From an uncultured Ruminococcus sp. (GTDB lineage: Bacteria > Bacillota > Clostridia > Oscillospirales > Ruminococcaceae), in assembly GCA_947177345.1 (NCBI GenBank), contig CAMWUB010000071.1:1-6946 (forward strand): 6,946 bases of DNA. The letters run 5' to 3'. The stretch's first letter is position 1. The number at the start of each line of letters is the position of its first letter. The notes under the pieces are model-generated. The model was given only the letters and a program-made list of their open reading frames with translations, was not told where the DNA came from and ran no database searches. This document shows, piece by piece, positions 1 through 6,414 of this stretch. A program made the translations under genes and the position numbers.

Positions 1-1475
1 ATTTCATGCAATTTTGTCAACAGTCCCTGTACAAATGAAACAATAATTTTTGCACCGGTTGTAATTAATTGTGGAATAAATTCAATTATATTATTAGTTA
101 TTGTTGCAACAATATTTGAAGAGAATACGCCTATGCCTTTTGAATTATTTGAAAGTCCTTCCAAAAACGACATAATAACGCTTTTGGCTATATTTAAAAT
201 ATCGGGAATTTTTGCCGATATTTCAGAAATCGCCGAAGTAAGAACGCTTCCGACGGCTTTTGCGAGACCCTCAAAACCACCACTTTTAAAGGCTTCGTTC
301 AACTGCCGGATATAGCCAGTTCCAGTCTGAACGTAATCCCTCAAAGACTTGTTCAGACTTTCGTAAACTTCAACGCCAAGACCCTCCAGACTTGATTTAA
401 GTCCAGCAACGTCGCCTTTCAGATTGTCATTCATTGTATCCGCCATTTGCTGCATAGCACCGTCACAATTTGCGATTTCCGCACTCAGTTCATTGAACCT
501 GTCCGAACTATTGTTCAGTGCGGCGGAAGCTGATGCGAGAACCTGAACATCAAAAATATCGCCCATCGCCTGCATTCGGTCGGCTTCACTGAGGCTTTCC
601 ATTGCCAACATCGTATCCATAAGGACTTCCTGAACCGGACGAAGTTCACCCGTAACCGCATCACTTGCCGAAATTCCGAGCTGTTCCATTGCCTGTGCTG
701 CCTTGGAGGTCGGCGTGTACATATTCTTCAAAAGGTTTCGTAAAGCAGTACCGCCCTCCGAACCCTTGATACCGTTATCAGCGAAAATTCCGAGCATTGT
801 AGCCATTTCGTTGAGTTCAAGTCCGGACATTTTCGCTTGACCACCACAGACAAGCAACGCATCGCCGAGTTGTTCAACAGAAGTATTTGACTTGCTTGCT
901 GTTTTTGCCAGAACATCGCCGAAATGTTGTAGATTTTCGGTGGTTGCTTCGATACCGAGAGCAGACATCGCATCAGTCACAAGGTCGGAAGTTCGTGCTA
1001 AATCCATATCACCGGCTTGTGCGAGGTTCAAGACTTGTGGCAGAGCGTCGCAGGCTTTTGAGGCATCGTAACCGGCTAATGCTAAATAATTTAACGCATC
1101 TGCCGCCTCACTTGCTGAAAATTTCGTCGTCGAACCCATTTCCTTAGCTTTTTCCGACAATTTTTCATAGATATTTTCGCCGTTTTCCGTCGCATCTTTG
1201 GTAACGCCCATTGTTGCGATAACCTGCGACATACTGCTTTCAAAATTTTCACCCACAGAAATTGCTGATTTTCCGAGAGAAAGCAGTTGTTTTCCGGCAT
1301 TTTCAGCGACATTCATGAAAGCATTTCCAAGCCCTGAAACTGTAGAAATACACCCTGAAACGCTATTATTGAGTACGTCCATACCTTTTGTAACAAGACT
1401 TTTAATATCGGACATACCGTCGTCAATACCATCCGTATCAATCGCCGTTTTGATTTCAAGTTTATCGTCTGCCAA
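1..1475 (-). CDS. Phage tail tape measure protein, TP901 family (N-terminal 491 residues; C-terminus beyond window)
   Basis: Sets tail length and is the scaffold around which tube subunits polymerise; it is ejected at infection. Reading the minus strand from a TTG at 1475-1473 gives 491 uninterrupted codons to the left edge. The TTG lies 7 bases after a near-perfect GGAGG, and the N-terminus (LADDKLEIKTAIDTDG) is typical of the family. The TP901-type core spans about residues 80-380. It contains TKFSASEAADALNYLALAGYD near 115-135, then GIFADNGIKGSEGGTALRNLL near 230-250, and LKGDVAGLKSSLEGLG near 352-367. After this come helical hydrophobic repeats: KIPDILNIAKSVIMSFLEGL from residue 422 resembles FIPQLITTGAKIIVSFVQGL from residue 466, a 44-residue period usual in tape measures. 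It follows the Gp15 gene by 12 bases. The family call is secure. The total length is unknown. Confidence 0.95.
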   Translation of the reverse strand, partial: MADDKLEIKTAIDTDGIDDGMSDIKSLVTKGMDVLNNSVSGCISTVSGLGNAFMNVAENAGKQLLSLGKSAISVGENFESSMSQVIATMGVTKDATENGENIYEKLSEKAKEMGSTTKFSASEAADALNYLALAGYDASKACDALPQVLNLAQAGDMDLARTSDLVTDAMSALGIEATTENLQHFGDVLAKTASKSNTSVEQLGDALLVCGGQAKMSGLELNEMATMLGIFADNGIKGSEGGTALRNLLKNMYTPTSKAAQAMEQLGISASDAVTGELRPVQEVLMDTMLAMESLSEADRMQAMGDIFDVQVLASASAALNNSSDRFNELSAEIANCDGAMQQMADTMNDNLKGDVAGLKSSLEGLGVEVYESLNKSLRDYVQTGTGYIRQLNEAFKSGGFEGLAKAVGSVLTSAISEISAKIPDILNIAKSVIMSFLEGLSNNSKGIGVFSSNIVATITNNIIEFIPQLITTGAKIIVSFVQGLLTKLHE

Positions 1476-1480
1476 AGTCC

Positions 1481-1489
1481 CACCTCCTT
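1481..1489 (-). promoter_or_regulatory. Ribosome binding site fixing the TTG start of the tape measure gene
   Basis: The minus strand reads AAGGAGGTG, ending 5 bases before TTG at 1475, with the GGAGG core 7 bases away. No ATG or GTG in this frame is better placed, so the TTG start is favoured. A weak start codon behind a strong site may help keep tape measure output low compared with the tube protein; that last point is inference. Confidence 0.8.
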
Positions 1490-2060
1490 ACATTGAAAAA
1501 ATTTCCCCTATTTTCTGAGCAGAAACAGGTTCGTGCGGAAATGCTACCGCTTTTTTGATTCTTAAAATCTGTTTCCGACGTTCCTTGTCTTTGATGTCCG
1601 ACAGTCTGATTTGTCGGTAGGAGATACGCTTTTTAATGGGCGTATCTTCCGGCAAAGCCTCGAATAACGCCGAAAATTCCCACCAGTGCATAAATTCGAC
1701 ACGGATTAAGTCAATATTATAAACTTGCCGAAACGCTCCTAAAACATACGCTGAATCGTAAAGCCACGACAGTGTCGGAACGCCGGAATTACTGCTGTTT
1801 TTGTCCTGATTTTCGGGATTTGTCTTGATTCCGGAACATGATGCAAAATCAGTCAGTGCCTTGTAAGCCTCTGTCAGATTATCCGGAATTTCTTCCGTAA
1901 ACCATGAAAGAGCGGTCAACATTTTCTGTTTCGGTTCGATTTCCGTATCAGACATCATGTCAAAAAAAGCAATCCAGTCACGGAAATCTGTAAAAATTTT
2001 ATATAATTTCCCCGATACTTCAACGGCATCGGGGAATTTCTCGAACAAAATATTTATCAT
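1488..2060 (-). CDS. Bacteriophage Gp15 family protein, probable tail assembly chaperone partner
   Basis: A 190-residue protein of the Gp15 family (named after Listeria phage A118 gp15), which sits between the tube/chaperone genes and the tape measure gene in many Firmicutes siphophages. It is thought to act like the T part of the lambda G/GT tail chaperones, binding the tape measure before tube assembly; that role is inferred from position. The family signature is clear: D102-x(6)-AF near 109-110, then VEFMHWWEFSALFEALPEDT at 121-140, ISYRQIRLSDIKDKE at 146-160 and a basic KQILRIKKA stretch. Its ATG overlaps the upstream stop as ATGA (2057-2060), implying translational coupling. It ends in TAA 12 bases before the tape measure start. 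Confidence 0.9.
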   Translation of the reverse strand: MINILFEKFPDAVEVSGKLYKIFTDFRDWIAFFDMMSDTEIEPKQKMLTALSWFTEEIPDNLTEAYKALTDFASCSGIKTNPENQDKNSSNSGVPTLSWLYDSAYVLGAFRQVYNIDLIRVEFMHWWEFSALFEALPEDTPIKKRISYRQIRLSDIKDKERRKQILRIKKAVAFPHEPVSAQKIGEIFSM

Positions 2061-2359
2061 CGTCTTTTTGGTGCGTAACGCTGGGAAATTCCGGCTATTC
2101 TGCTTTGCGATTCTTCACGCTGTCTGCTAATAACGTCAAGCAACGATTCAAACACTTCGTCGTATTTGCGACTGTTATCGTTTATTCCGGCGAAAATCTT
2201 TTCGGACGCACTTTCACCAAGAAAAGCGTCGTAAAATTCACGGAAAGCCTTACAGTATGTACGGATTTTTTCAGAGATATTCGACATTTGTCTATTATCC
2301 GCATTTTCAAGGATTTTCAGGGCTGAAACATATCTGTCGACTGTTTCGGCATCTTCCAT
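2057..2359 (-). CDS. Small tail assembly chaperone (G-like), coding region interrupted by an upstream in-frame amber codon
   Basis: From the ATG at 2359 the protein is 100 residues, helical and charged, with no signal peptide or membrane segment. Its position directly after the tail tube gene and before Gp15 is that of the lambda gpG-like chaperone in A118-type phages. Oddly, ATG 2359 has no convincing ribosome site. A well-placed one instead precedes an in-frame ATG at 2410, which would give 117 residues, but codon 7 of that longer frame is TAG (2392-2390). The residues encoded between the TAG and ATG 2359 (INGCEFEVD) look like the usual start of this kind of protein, so the longer frame was probably the ancestral gene. 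The present gene is either damaged at its start, read through, or restarted at 2359. Its stop overlaps the Gp15 start (ATGA). The function is assigned mainly from context. Confidence 0.7.
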   Translation of the reverse strand: MEDAETVDRYVSALKILENADNRQMSNISEKIRTYCKAFREFYDAFLGESASEKIFAGINDNSRKYDEVFESLLDVISRQREESQSRIAGISQRYAPKRR

Positions 2360-2426
2360 ATCGACTTCAAATTCACAGCCGTTTATTGACTATATATAGC
2401 TGTTTTCCATGATTTATCACTCCTTT
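2360..2426 (-). promoter_or_regulatory. Ribosome site, ATG and six-codon leader ending in TAG ahead of the tail chaperone frame
   Basis: AAAGGAG (2426-2420) lies inside the last codons of the tail tube gene and 9 bases before ATG 2410-2408. That ATG opens MENSYI and then TAG at 2392-2390. It is in the same frame as ATG 2359, 17 codons downstream. No other stop lies between. It is therefore either the broken 5' end of the chaperone gene or a short leader reading frame that delivers ribosomes to ATG 2359. Confidence 0.7.
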
Positions 2427-3325
2427 GCGGTTGTTTTCTTTGATTTCATTGACATAGTCGAAATTTCTGAAGCAGTCTGAACGACAGGTTCAACAGCAGT
2501 CAAGTCAATCGTGTAATAAGCACTCTTTTCACCGGCTTCTACCGTGACGGCGTATGTCGAATCTGAACTGATTCTGTTTCCGGCGTTTTCGAGATGTCCT
2601 ACTCCGGAAGCGGTCTTTATAGGGTAGAAAAGCCCCATCGCACCTTCTTCGCTTGTGCTTTTGGATATTCTGTAAAGCGATATTACAGCCCCTGCAAAGT
2701 CCGTAACAACGGAAATTGTCACATCTGTATCTTTTGTGACTTCTCCCATAACGTGCGTTGAACCATTATCTGTAATCAGATTTCTCACACCGTCGCCCGT
2801 TACACTGATATTTGCACTTACTGAACGTTCAATATTCTGAGTAATTTTAATAGTCTGCCAGTCGTCCGTCGAAGTAGCTATGCAGTCGATTAAAAAGCCT
2901 TTGGTTTTGAAATTTCCGGAGTAAGTCAGACAATCAGTTGTATCGCCGTTTGTGTCCGGAATTACGGCATAATCACGCATTTTTGCTGGAGCTGTAGTTG
3001 TATTGCCGTTTGATAAATCAACAGTTACAATTGTGCGTTTCATGAGGTCGCCGATGTACTCATTTTCCGTGATTTTCACTATATCCGCAAGTACTTCATT
3101 GTTTGTGTAGCGGTCAAAACTGTACGAAATCGACGGAGAATAACCGACAATATCGGTGCGTTCAAAATCTTCATCGACGTACTGACGGCTGTATTCTTTC
3201 GGGTTTTGTGAATATCCGAGGTCTGTAAAACCTTCCATACGCTGATAACCTCTGTTCGGGACTCCATAAAATGCCAGTTTTTTCGGTCTTGTGACCAGAT
3301 TTCCATATCTTAAATTTTTACCCAT
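2417..3325 (-). CDS. Major tail tube protein with an extra C-terminal domain
   Basis: A 302-residue protein in the tail tube position, between the tail terminator and the tail chaperones. The start is ATG 3325, because AGGAGGTA (3338-3331) lies just upstream. An in-frame ATG at 3355 would add ten residues that lie wholly inside the previous gene and has no such site. The gene overlaps the terminator gene by 8 bases. Residues 1-150 are beta-rich with many aromatics (LAFYGVPNRGYQRMEGFTDLGY, then SPSISYSFDRYTNNEV), ending in NFKTKGFLIDCIA, as in tube proteins. Residues about 165-280 form a second threonine- and valine-rich beta region (ISVTGDGV, DVTISVVTDFAGAVISLY, YAVTVEAGEKSAYYTIDL) that may be an accessory surface domain. 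The last 20 residues are Ser/Thr/Lys-rich and probably flexible. Alone, the short tube core would be about half this length. Confidence 0.8.
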   Translation of the reverse strand: MGKNLRYGNLVTRPKKLAFYGVPNRGYQRMEGFTDLGYSQNPKEYSRQYVDEDFERTDIVGYSPSISYSFDRYTNNEVLADIVKITENEYIGDLMKRTIVTVDLSNGNTTTAPAKMRDYAVIPDTNGDTTDCLTYSGNFKTKGFLIDCIATSTDDWQTIKITQNIERSVSANISVTGDGVRNLITDNGSTHVMGEVTKDTDVTISVVTDFAGAVISLYRISKSTSEEGAMGLFYPIKTASGVGHLENAGNRISSDSTYAVTVEAGEKSAYYTIDLTAVEPVVQTASEISTMSMKSKKTTAKE

Positions 3326-3755
3326 TTGTGTACCTCCTGTCTTGGTAATAGACAAATTTTAGCTGAATCTGATAACGTGCAGTGCTGTCGTCAGTATCGA
3401 AAACGTAACCGTCTGACTGCACCTCAATATATTGTGGTATACGATATTTGCCAAGAATAGGAAGACTTCCGCTGTTTGACTGTGTTTCAATCCAGTCAGC
3501 GAAATCTTCGTAAAATCCTGAATTTGCGATATTCTGTAAAGTGTCCGCACCGTATTTTTCACGGCTTGCAAAGATAAAATTGAACTGTCTGAGTGAAGAA
3601 CCGTCGGTATATCGCCTTAAAATCGAGTCTGTAATGTCACTGTCAATGGTATATTCGATTTCACTGTCACCAAGGCGGTCAACGTTAAGCAGAATGCCGT
3701 TTTTCAGCAACGGACAGCCTGAAATGAAGTCTCTGACACTCTCAATTATTGACAT
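3318..3755 (-). CDS. Tail terminator / tail completion protein (Minor_capsid_3 type)
   Basis: A 145-residue protein resembling the phage minor capsid protein 3 family, now regarded as a tail terminator: a ring that caps the tube and joins it to the neck. Recognisable segments in order are SVRDFISGCPLL (6-17), YTIDSDITDSILRRYTDGSS (35-54), QFNFIFASREKYGADTLQNI (57-76), FYEDFADWIETQ (81-92) and SLPILGKYRIPQYIEV (97-112), ending in YQIQLKFVYYQ (128-138). The DGS, F-x-F and ADWI positions are those usually kept. It starts 4 bases after the stop of the preceding neck gene, with GGTGA just upstream, and ends in TAA within the start region of the tube gene. Confidence 0.82.
   Translation of the reverse strand: MSIIESVRDFISGCPLLKNGILLNVDRLGDSEIEYTIDSDITDSILRRYTDGSSLRQFNFIFASREKYGADTLQNIANSGFYEDFADWIETQSNSGSLPILGKYRIPQYIEVQSDGYVFDTDDSTARYQIQLKFVYYQDRRYTNG
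3331..3338 (-). promoter_or_regulatory. Ribosome binding site fixing the tail tube protein start
   Basis: The minus strand reads AGGAGGTA with the GGAGG core 7 bases before ATG 3325. It sits inside the 3' end of the tail terminator gene, so translation of the two is likely coupled. It makes the in-frame ATG at 3355 an unlikely start. Confidence 0.8.
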
Positions 3756-3759
3756 TAAA

Positions 3760-4077
3760 TCACCGTCCGTTCAGAATTTTATTAGCATTTTTAACTATAT
3801 CTTTTCCTTGTGATGTCCACATTCTGCGAACCCATAAACGACCTTTCTGACTGCTTGATTTTCCCGAAAAATACTGTTTTTTTGCATATGGAGCAATATA
3901 TTTCACAGTTCCTGAACCTTTTTTTGTACCAAGTATTCCGGATTTTTTCAGCATTCCGGTCTGAAACGGCACAAGAGGGTCGGAACGCTTCAGAATTTCG
4001 CTGTCAACATAATATTGAGTTTCATAAATTTTTTCCGGATTTATGCCGTTAAGTCTGAGTTTAAAATCCCATTTCAT
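3760..4077 (-). CDS. Minor capsid / neck protein (Minor_capsid_2 type)
   Basis: A 105-residue basic protein matching the phage minor capsid protein 2 family, comparable in position and size to HK97 gp10-like neck or tail-completion proteins. The family pattern is visible: LVPFQTGMLKKSG (35-47), a Y60/P63-YAKKQYF stretch (60-70), and GRLWVRRMW (79-87) near the C-terminus. It begins with the TAATG junction of the previous gene (shared A at 4077), so it is translated by coupling. Likely acts at the head-tail interface in the cytoplasm during assembly. The exact structural position is inferred from gene order. Confidence 0.82.
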   Translation of the reverse strand: MKWDFKLRLNGINPEKIYETQYYVDSEILKRSDPLVPFQTGMLKKSGILGTKKGSGTVKYIAPYAKKQYFSGKSSSQKGRLWVRRMWTSQGKDIVKNANKILNGR

Positions 4078-4400
4078 TACTTTGCAATCACCTCGATATG
4101 ACGTACTTTTCCCGAACCATAGCGGAAATCCTTAACTTCCATTACAGTCATACTTCCCTTTTCTTCGACGTCGCCGAGACAAATATAATCGTCCTTGCAC
4201 GGAATGAAGTTTTTCAGCGATTTTTCGGGAATAATACAAAGAATTTCATTATTTTCTTCCACGCCTCCGTCCTCGTTAGACTGCCCCGAACAGTTTTCCC
4301 AGTAAATGCCGTAAAACAGATGTTTTTCCCATACCGGAAGTTTTTTGACACCCACAGTCTTGTGAAAAACCGTGATTACTTTAGTATTCGTGAACATCAT
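4077..4400 (-). CDS. Putative head-tail stopper / minor capsid protein 1 type
   Basis: A 107-residue protein in the stopper position, between the connector and the Minor_capsid_2-type protein. The beta-rich pattern is that of small stopper proteins: an N-terminal VITVFHKT strand, WEKHLFYGIYWENC (24-37), ILCIIPEKS (53-61), DDYICLGDVEE (70-80) and a closing VRHIEVIAK. The segment around YICLGD corresponds to the D-x-I-x-x-G seen in proteins of this position. Two ATG codons stand side by side (4400 and 4397). GAGGAG ends 4 bases before the first and 7 before the second, so either can be used. The first overlaps the upstream stop (ATGA). Family assignment rests on context plus weak similarity. 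Confidence 0.65.
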   Translation of the reverse strand: MMFTNTKVITVFHKTVGVKKLPVWEKHLFYGIYWENCSGQSNEDGGVEENNEILCIIPEKSLKNFIPCKDDYICLGDVEEKGSMTVMEVKDFRYGSGKVRHIEVIAK

Positions 4401-4810
4401 TCCACTCCTCTGAAAAGAAGTCCGGTATTGCCTAAATAGCGTAAAACCGTACTTTTCAGGGATTTCCGGAAGTCCTTATCTGTCATGGAAATTTCCTGAA
4501 TATAGTCATACGGGTTCGCCATCGACACAGAATATTCACCTATGCTTTCGGACGTTTTCGGCATATTTTCAGAATCCGGAACACCACCCGAAAACGCCAT
4601 ATTTCGGCGGAAAAATTGTTCTGCCAAAGCACAGACACACTTCTGAATTTTGATTTTATGCCGGTTCAGAAGTTCCGCATCAGCGAGGCGGTCAAAAGTT
4701 GCTGTGTCGATAAATTCAGAGGCACGTTCCGAAAAAGTCCGGAAAGTTGCCTCATCTGAAATCAATATACCCTTGAAAAAGTCCTGATAATAGGGAAAAT
4801 CAGCATACAT
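4397..4810 (-). CDS. Head-tail connector / adaptor protein
   Basis: A 137-residue, mostly helical protein immediately after the major capsid gene, the usual place of the gp6-like adaptor that docks under the portal. The opening ADFPYYQDFFKGILISDEATF followed by FSERASEFIDTATFDRL (25-41) is the helix-turn-helix pattern typical of such adaptors (Y-x-D-x-F...F-x-x-x-x-x-RA-x-x-FID). A long helix KIKIQKCVCALAEQFFRRN (52-70) follows. The C-terminal SLKSTVLRYLGNTGLLFRGVE fits the tail that contacts neighbouring neck proteins. Start and stop are shared with both neighbours (TAATG at 4810 and ATGA at 4400), so all neck genes form one coupled unit. Confidence 0.75.
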   Translation of the reverse strand: MYADFPYYQDFFKGILISDEATFRTFSERASEFIDTATFDRLADAELLNRHKIKIQKCVCALAEQFFRRNMAFSGGVPDSENMPKTSESIGEYSVSMANPYDYIQEISMTDKDFRKSLKSTVLRYLGNTGLLFRGVE

Positions 4811-5667
4811 TATGTTTCAACTCTCTTCACGTAAACGGTCTGCGGTTTGGAAATTCCGATGCCATAGACTTTTCTTCCCTGAACTGCTGAAGAACCGATA
4901 AATTCGTTTGTAAGGTCTTTAATTCCGACCGGAACAGACCATTCCTGAACACGGTGACACCAGTTCGGATGACCACAGATAAACTCTGTTGAGGTCTTTT
5001 TTCCGGAAACAAGCGTTGTATTTTCAAACATTGTGTTGTTGCTCTCAAACACATTATATCCGGCAATTCTGCCGACAACTCCGTTCTGTACCAACTCCTG
5101 TGAGATGTCACCCTGTCGGATAAAATGGTCGTCACTCATCAGAACTTCCATAAATTCCGGCGACGCAATCAGCCAGCGTTTACCATCGTTCGGCACTCCG
5201 AGACGGCTCTGCATACGCTTTGCGGTAAGAACCTGCTTGTAAGCGGTTGTGTCGGTACAGGCTGTTTTTGCGGCAGCAACTGTAATTCCGGTTGTCTCTT
5301 CAAGTTTTCTGATTGACTTTGTGTCCATTGAAAGTCCGAGCGAATATCCGGCACTGTCGAGACGTTCCGCTGTAATTCCGTCGGGAACAGACACCGCATC
5401 AAAGCCATCAATCATTTCATTGACAGCCTCGTCAATGTCGATATTCAGGTCAAAATAAGCTGTTGACCCCTGCGAAATCGTCGCTCCGGTCTGCTTGTTA
5501 TAGGCCTTTACCTCAACTTCCGTGTCCCTCACCGGAATTTTTACCTTACCGGCTTTCGGGTCACCTTCATAGCGATTGTTGAAGATAAGATTATCCTTCG
5601 TAACGAGCGTACTTCTGAGTTTTTCATCAACAAGTGACGAATAACGTTCCTGTGCGATATGTGGCAT
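4810..5667 (-). CDS. Major capsid protein (HK97 fold)
   Basis: A 285-residue capsid subunit that forms the icosahedral shell on the scaffold encoded next door. The context is decisive: Gp20-type scaffold before and connector after. Sequence features fit: an N-terminal arm with RYSSLVDEKLRSTLV (8-22), an extended-loop region with KVKIPVRDTEVEVKAY (41-56), STAYFDLNIDIDEAVNEMID (68-87), a long helix around 115-150, and the A-domain segment KRWLIASPEFMEVL (163-176), QNGVVGRIAGYNVFESNN (194-211), closing with VYVKRVE. No N-terminal propeptide or protease is apparent, so maturation probably relies on the separate scaffold. The start follows AAGGAGGA with 14 bases between this gene and the scaffold stop. 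Confidence 0.92.
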   Translation of the reverse strand: MPHIAQERYSSLVDEKLRSTLVTKDNLIFNNRYEGDPKAGKVKIPVRDTEVEVKAYNKQTGATISQGSTAYFDLNIDIDEAVNEMIDGFDAVSVPDGITAERLDSAGYSLGLSMDTKSIRKLEETTGITVAAAKTACTDTTAYKQVLTAKRMQSRLGVPNDGKRWLIASPEFMEVLMSDDHFIRQGDISQELVQNGVVGRIAGYNVFESNNTMFENTTLVSGKKTSTEFICGHPNWCHRVQEWSVPVGIKDLTNEFIGSSAVQGRKVYGIGISKPQTVYVKRVET

Positions 5668-5681
5668 AAATTTCGTCCTCC

Positions 5682-6158
5682 TTATGATTTGAGATTAGGA
5701 TTCATGCTGTAAAAAGCCTGTTCCACGCCGGAAAGTTTTCCGGTAGCTGAATTTCCTGTCGGTGCGATAAAACCGCCTGTATCGGCAGATTTGAAAGCAT
5801 TCGGGTACTTTTCTTTAAAATTATTTACAATATTGTCGTTGTCAACGAGTTTGTCGCCGTCGAATTTCAGACCCTTTTCAAGTATCAGGTCTGTAACGTG
5901 TTTTTCGTAGATGTCGTCTTTCAGACCCAGTGACTTCACGTAATTACCGACTTTTGTTTTGTGTTCAAAGGCTTTGCGGTCATTTTCGGATTTTTCAAAC
6001 TTCTGCTTGTAATTCTGAATTGTGTTATTAGCGGTATCAAGCTGTGATTTCAGGTCATTGTACTCCTGCACCGAGTAGGTTTTTTCCGCCTGCTCCGGTA
6101 GATTTTCTGGTGTGGTTTCTGCCTGAACGGTTTCAGGTGATTTGTTTTCTTCTGACAT
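5682..6158 (-). CDS. Phage scaffolding protein (Gp20 family)
   Basis: A 158-residue internal scaffold that directs procapsid assembly and then leaves. Domains in order are an acidic disordered N-terminus (1-25, rich in E, P and T), a predicted coiled coil from about 28 to 68 (YNDLKSQLDTANNTIQNYKQ with heptad hydrophobics), and a central helical segment with VGNYVKSLGLKDDIYEKHV. Next comes the characteristic LKFDGDKLVDNDNIVNNFKE (97-116) ahead of YPNAF. It closes with a Gly/Thr-rich linker and a short terminal helix, GVEQAFYSMNPNL (144-156), that in such scaffolds contacts the capsid subunit. The start follows AAAAGGAGA at good spacing. It is the first gene of the head block after a 60-base gap that holds a small hairpin. 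Confidence 0.9.
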   Translation of the reverse strand: MSEENKSPETVQAETTPENLPEQAEKTYSVQEYNDLKSQLDTANNTIQNYKQKFEKSENDRKAFEHKTKVGNYVKSLGLKDDIYEKHVTDLILEKGLKFDGDKLVDNDNIVNNFKEKYPNAFKSADTGGFIAPTGNSATGKLSGVEQAFYSMNPNLKS

Positions 6159-6195
6159 TTCAGATTCTCCTTTTCTTAAAAATGGGTATAAAAAT

Positions 6196-6210
6196 AAGAC
6201 CTATGGTCTT
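6196..6210 (-). terminator. Small hairpin in the gap before the scaffold gene (possible weak terminator or attenuator)
   Basis: On the minus strand AAGACC-ATA-GGTCTT forms a perfect 6 bp stem with a 3-base loop, preceded by an A tract and followed by ATTTTTA. It lies 9 bases past the stop of the 50-residue gene and 37 bases before the scaffold start. The stem is short and the T tract starts one base late, so if it stops transcription it would do so only partly. It could equally be an RNA processing or stability element. Confidence 0.4.
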
Positions 6211-6218
6211 TTTCGGCG

Positions 6219-6371
6219 TTATTTATCGAGTAAGGTTCTTGCTATATCGTTCATCACACTGCAAATACTGGAATAGTCACAACTATCCATGCAGTCACTG
6301 ATTTCAATTTCTGACATCTCTTTCAGCTTTTCAAGCATAATCTGCCTTACTTCATCTTCAAAATCGTTCAT
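6219..6371 (-). CDS. Hypothetical 50-residue acidic protein
   Basis: I do not recognise this gene. ATG 6371 follows AAGGAGG with a rather tight 4-base spacing and opens MNDFEDEVRQIM. A GTG further up at 6401 is in frame but has no ribosome site and lies within the TTTAAA array, so it is rejected. The protein is acidic and probably helical (VRQIMLEKLKEM), with three cysteines in or near ISDCMDSCDYSSIC and no membrane segment. It stands between the repeat array and the scaffold gene, downstream of the AT-rich toxin-like cassette, so it could belong to that cassette or to head assembly. Its own composition is intermediate. Gene reality is supported by the ribosome site and the fit between flanking genes. 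Confidence 0.6.
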   Translation of the reverse strand: MNDFEDEVRQIMLEKLKEMSEIEISDCMDSCDYSSICSVMNDIARTLLDK

Positions 6372-6381
6372 TTTTCCTCCT

Positions 6382-6409
6382 TTTAAATAGTCTTTAAACA
6401 CTGTTTAAA
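6382..6409 (-). other. Hairpin 2 in the TTTAAA array, next to a ribosome site
   Basis: This is the same 28-base layout as hairpin 1, separated from it by 5 bases. TTTAAACAGTG faces GACTATTTAAA around a TTTAAA loop. Six A/U pairs, a C-A mismatch and three further pairs (AGU/ACU) form; the innermost position is G-G. It is weaker than hairpin 1 and ends one base before the AAGGAGG of the 50-residue gene, where folding could affect ribosome access. Real folding is unproven. Confidence 0.35.
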
Positions 6410-6414
6410 TGACG

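Noticed and set aside
887..1518. Plus-strand open frames opposite the tape measure gene (887-1147 and 1198-1518)
   Set aside because: They lie antisense to a clearly recognisable TP901-type tape measure core and lack ribosome sites and any familiar protein pattern.
3541..4439. Plus-strand open frames opposite the neck genes (3541-3813, 3810-4052, 4098-4439)
   Set aside because: All are shadows of neck genes that have family signatures and coupled starts on the minus strand.
4827..5458. Alternative frames within the capsid gene on both strands
   Set aside because: The capsid reading frame explains this region fully; the others have no ribosome sites and low-complexity, unnatural composition.
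1500..5700. Very frequent TCCGG/CCGGA words across the structural genes
   Set aside because: They mostly encode Pro-Glu, Ser-Gly and similar pairs in several frames and look like codon preference; no spacing or palindromic arrangement beyond that was seen.
6372..6401. GTG start at 6401 for the 50-residue gene
   Set aside because: The GTG is part of the TTTAAA array and has no ribosome site, while ATG 6371 directly follows AAGGAGG.
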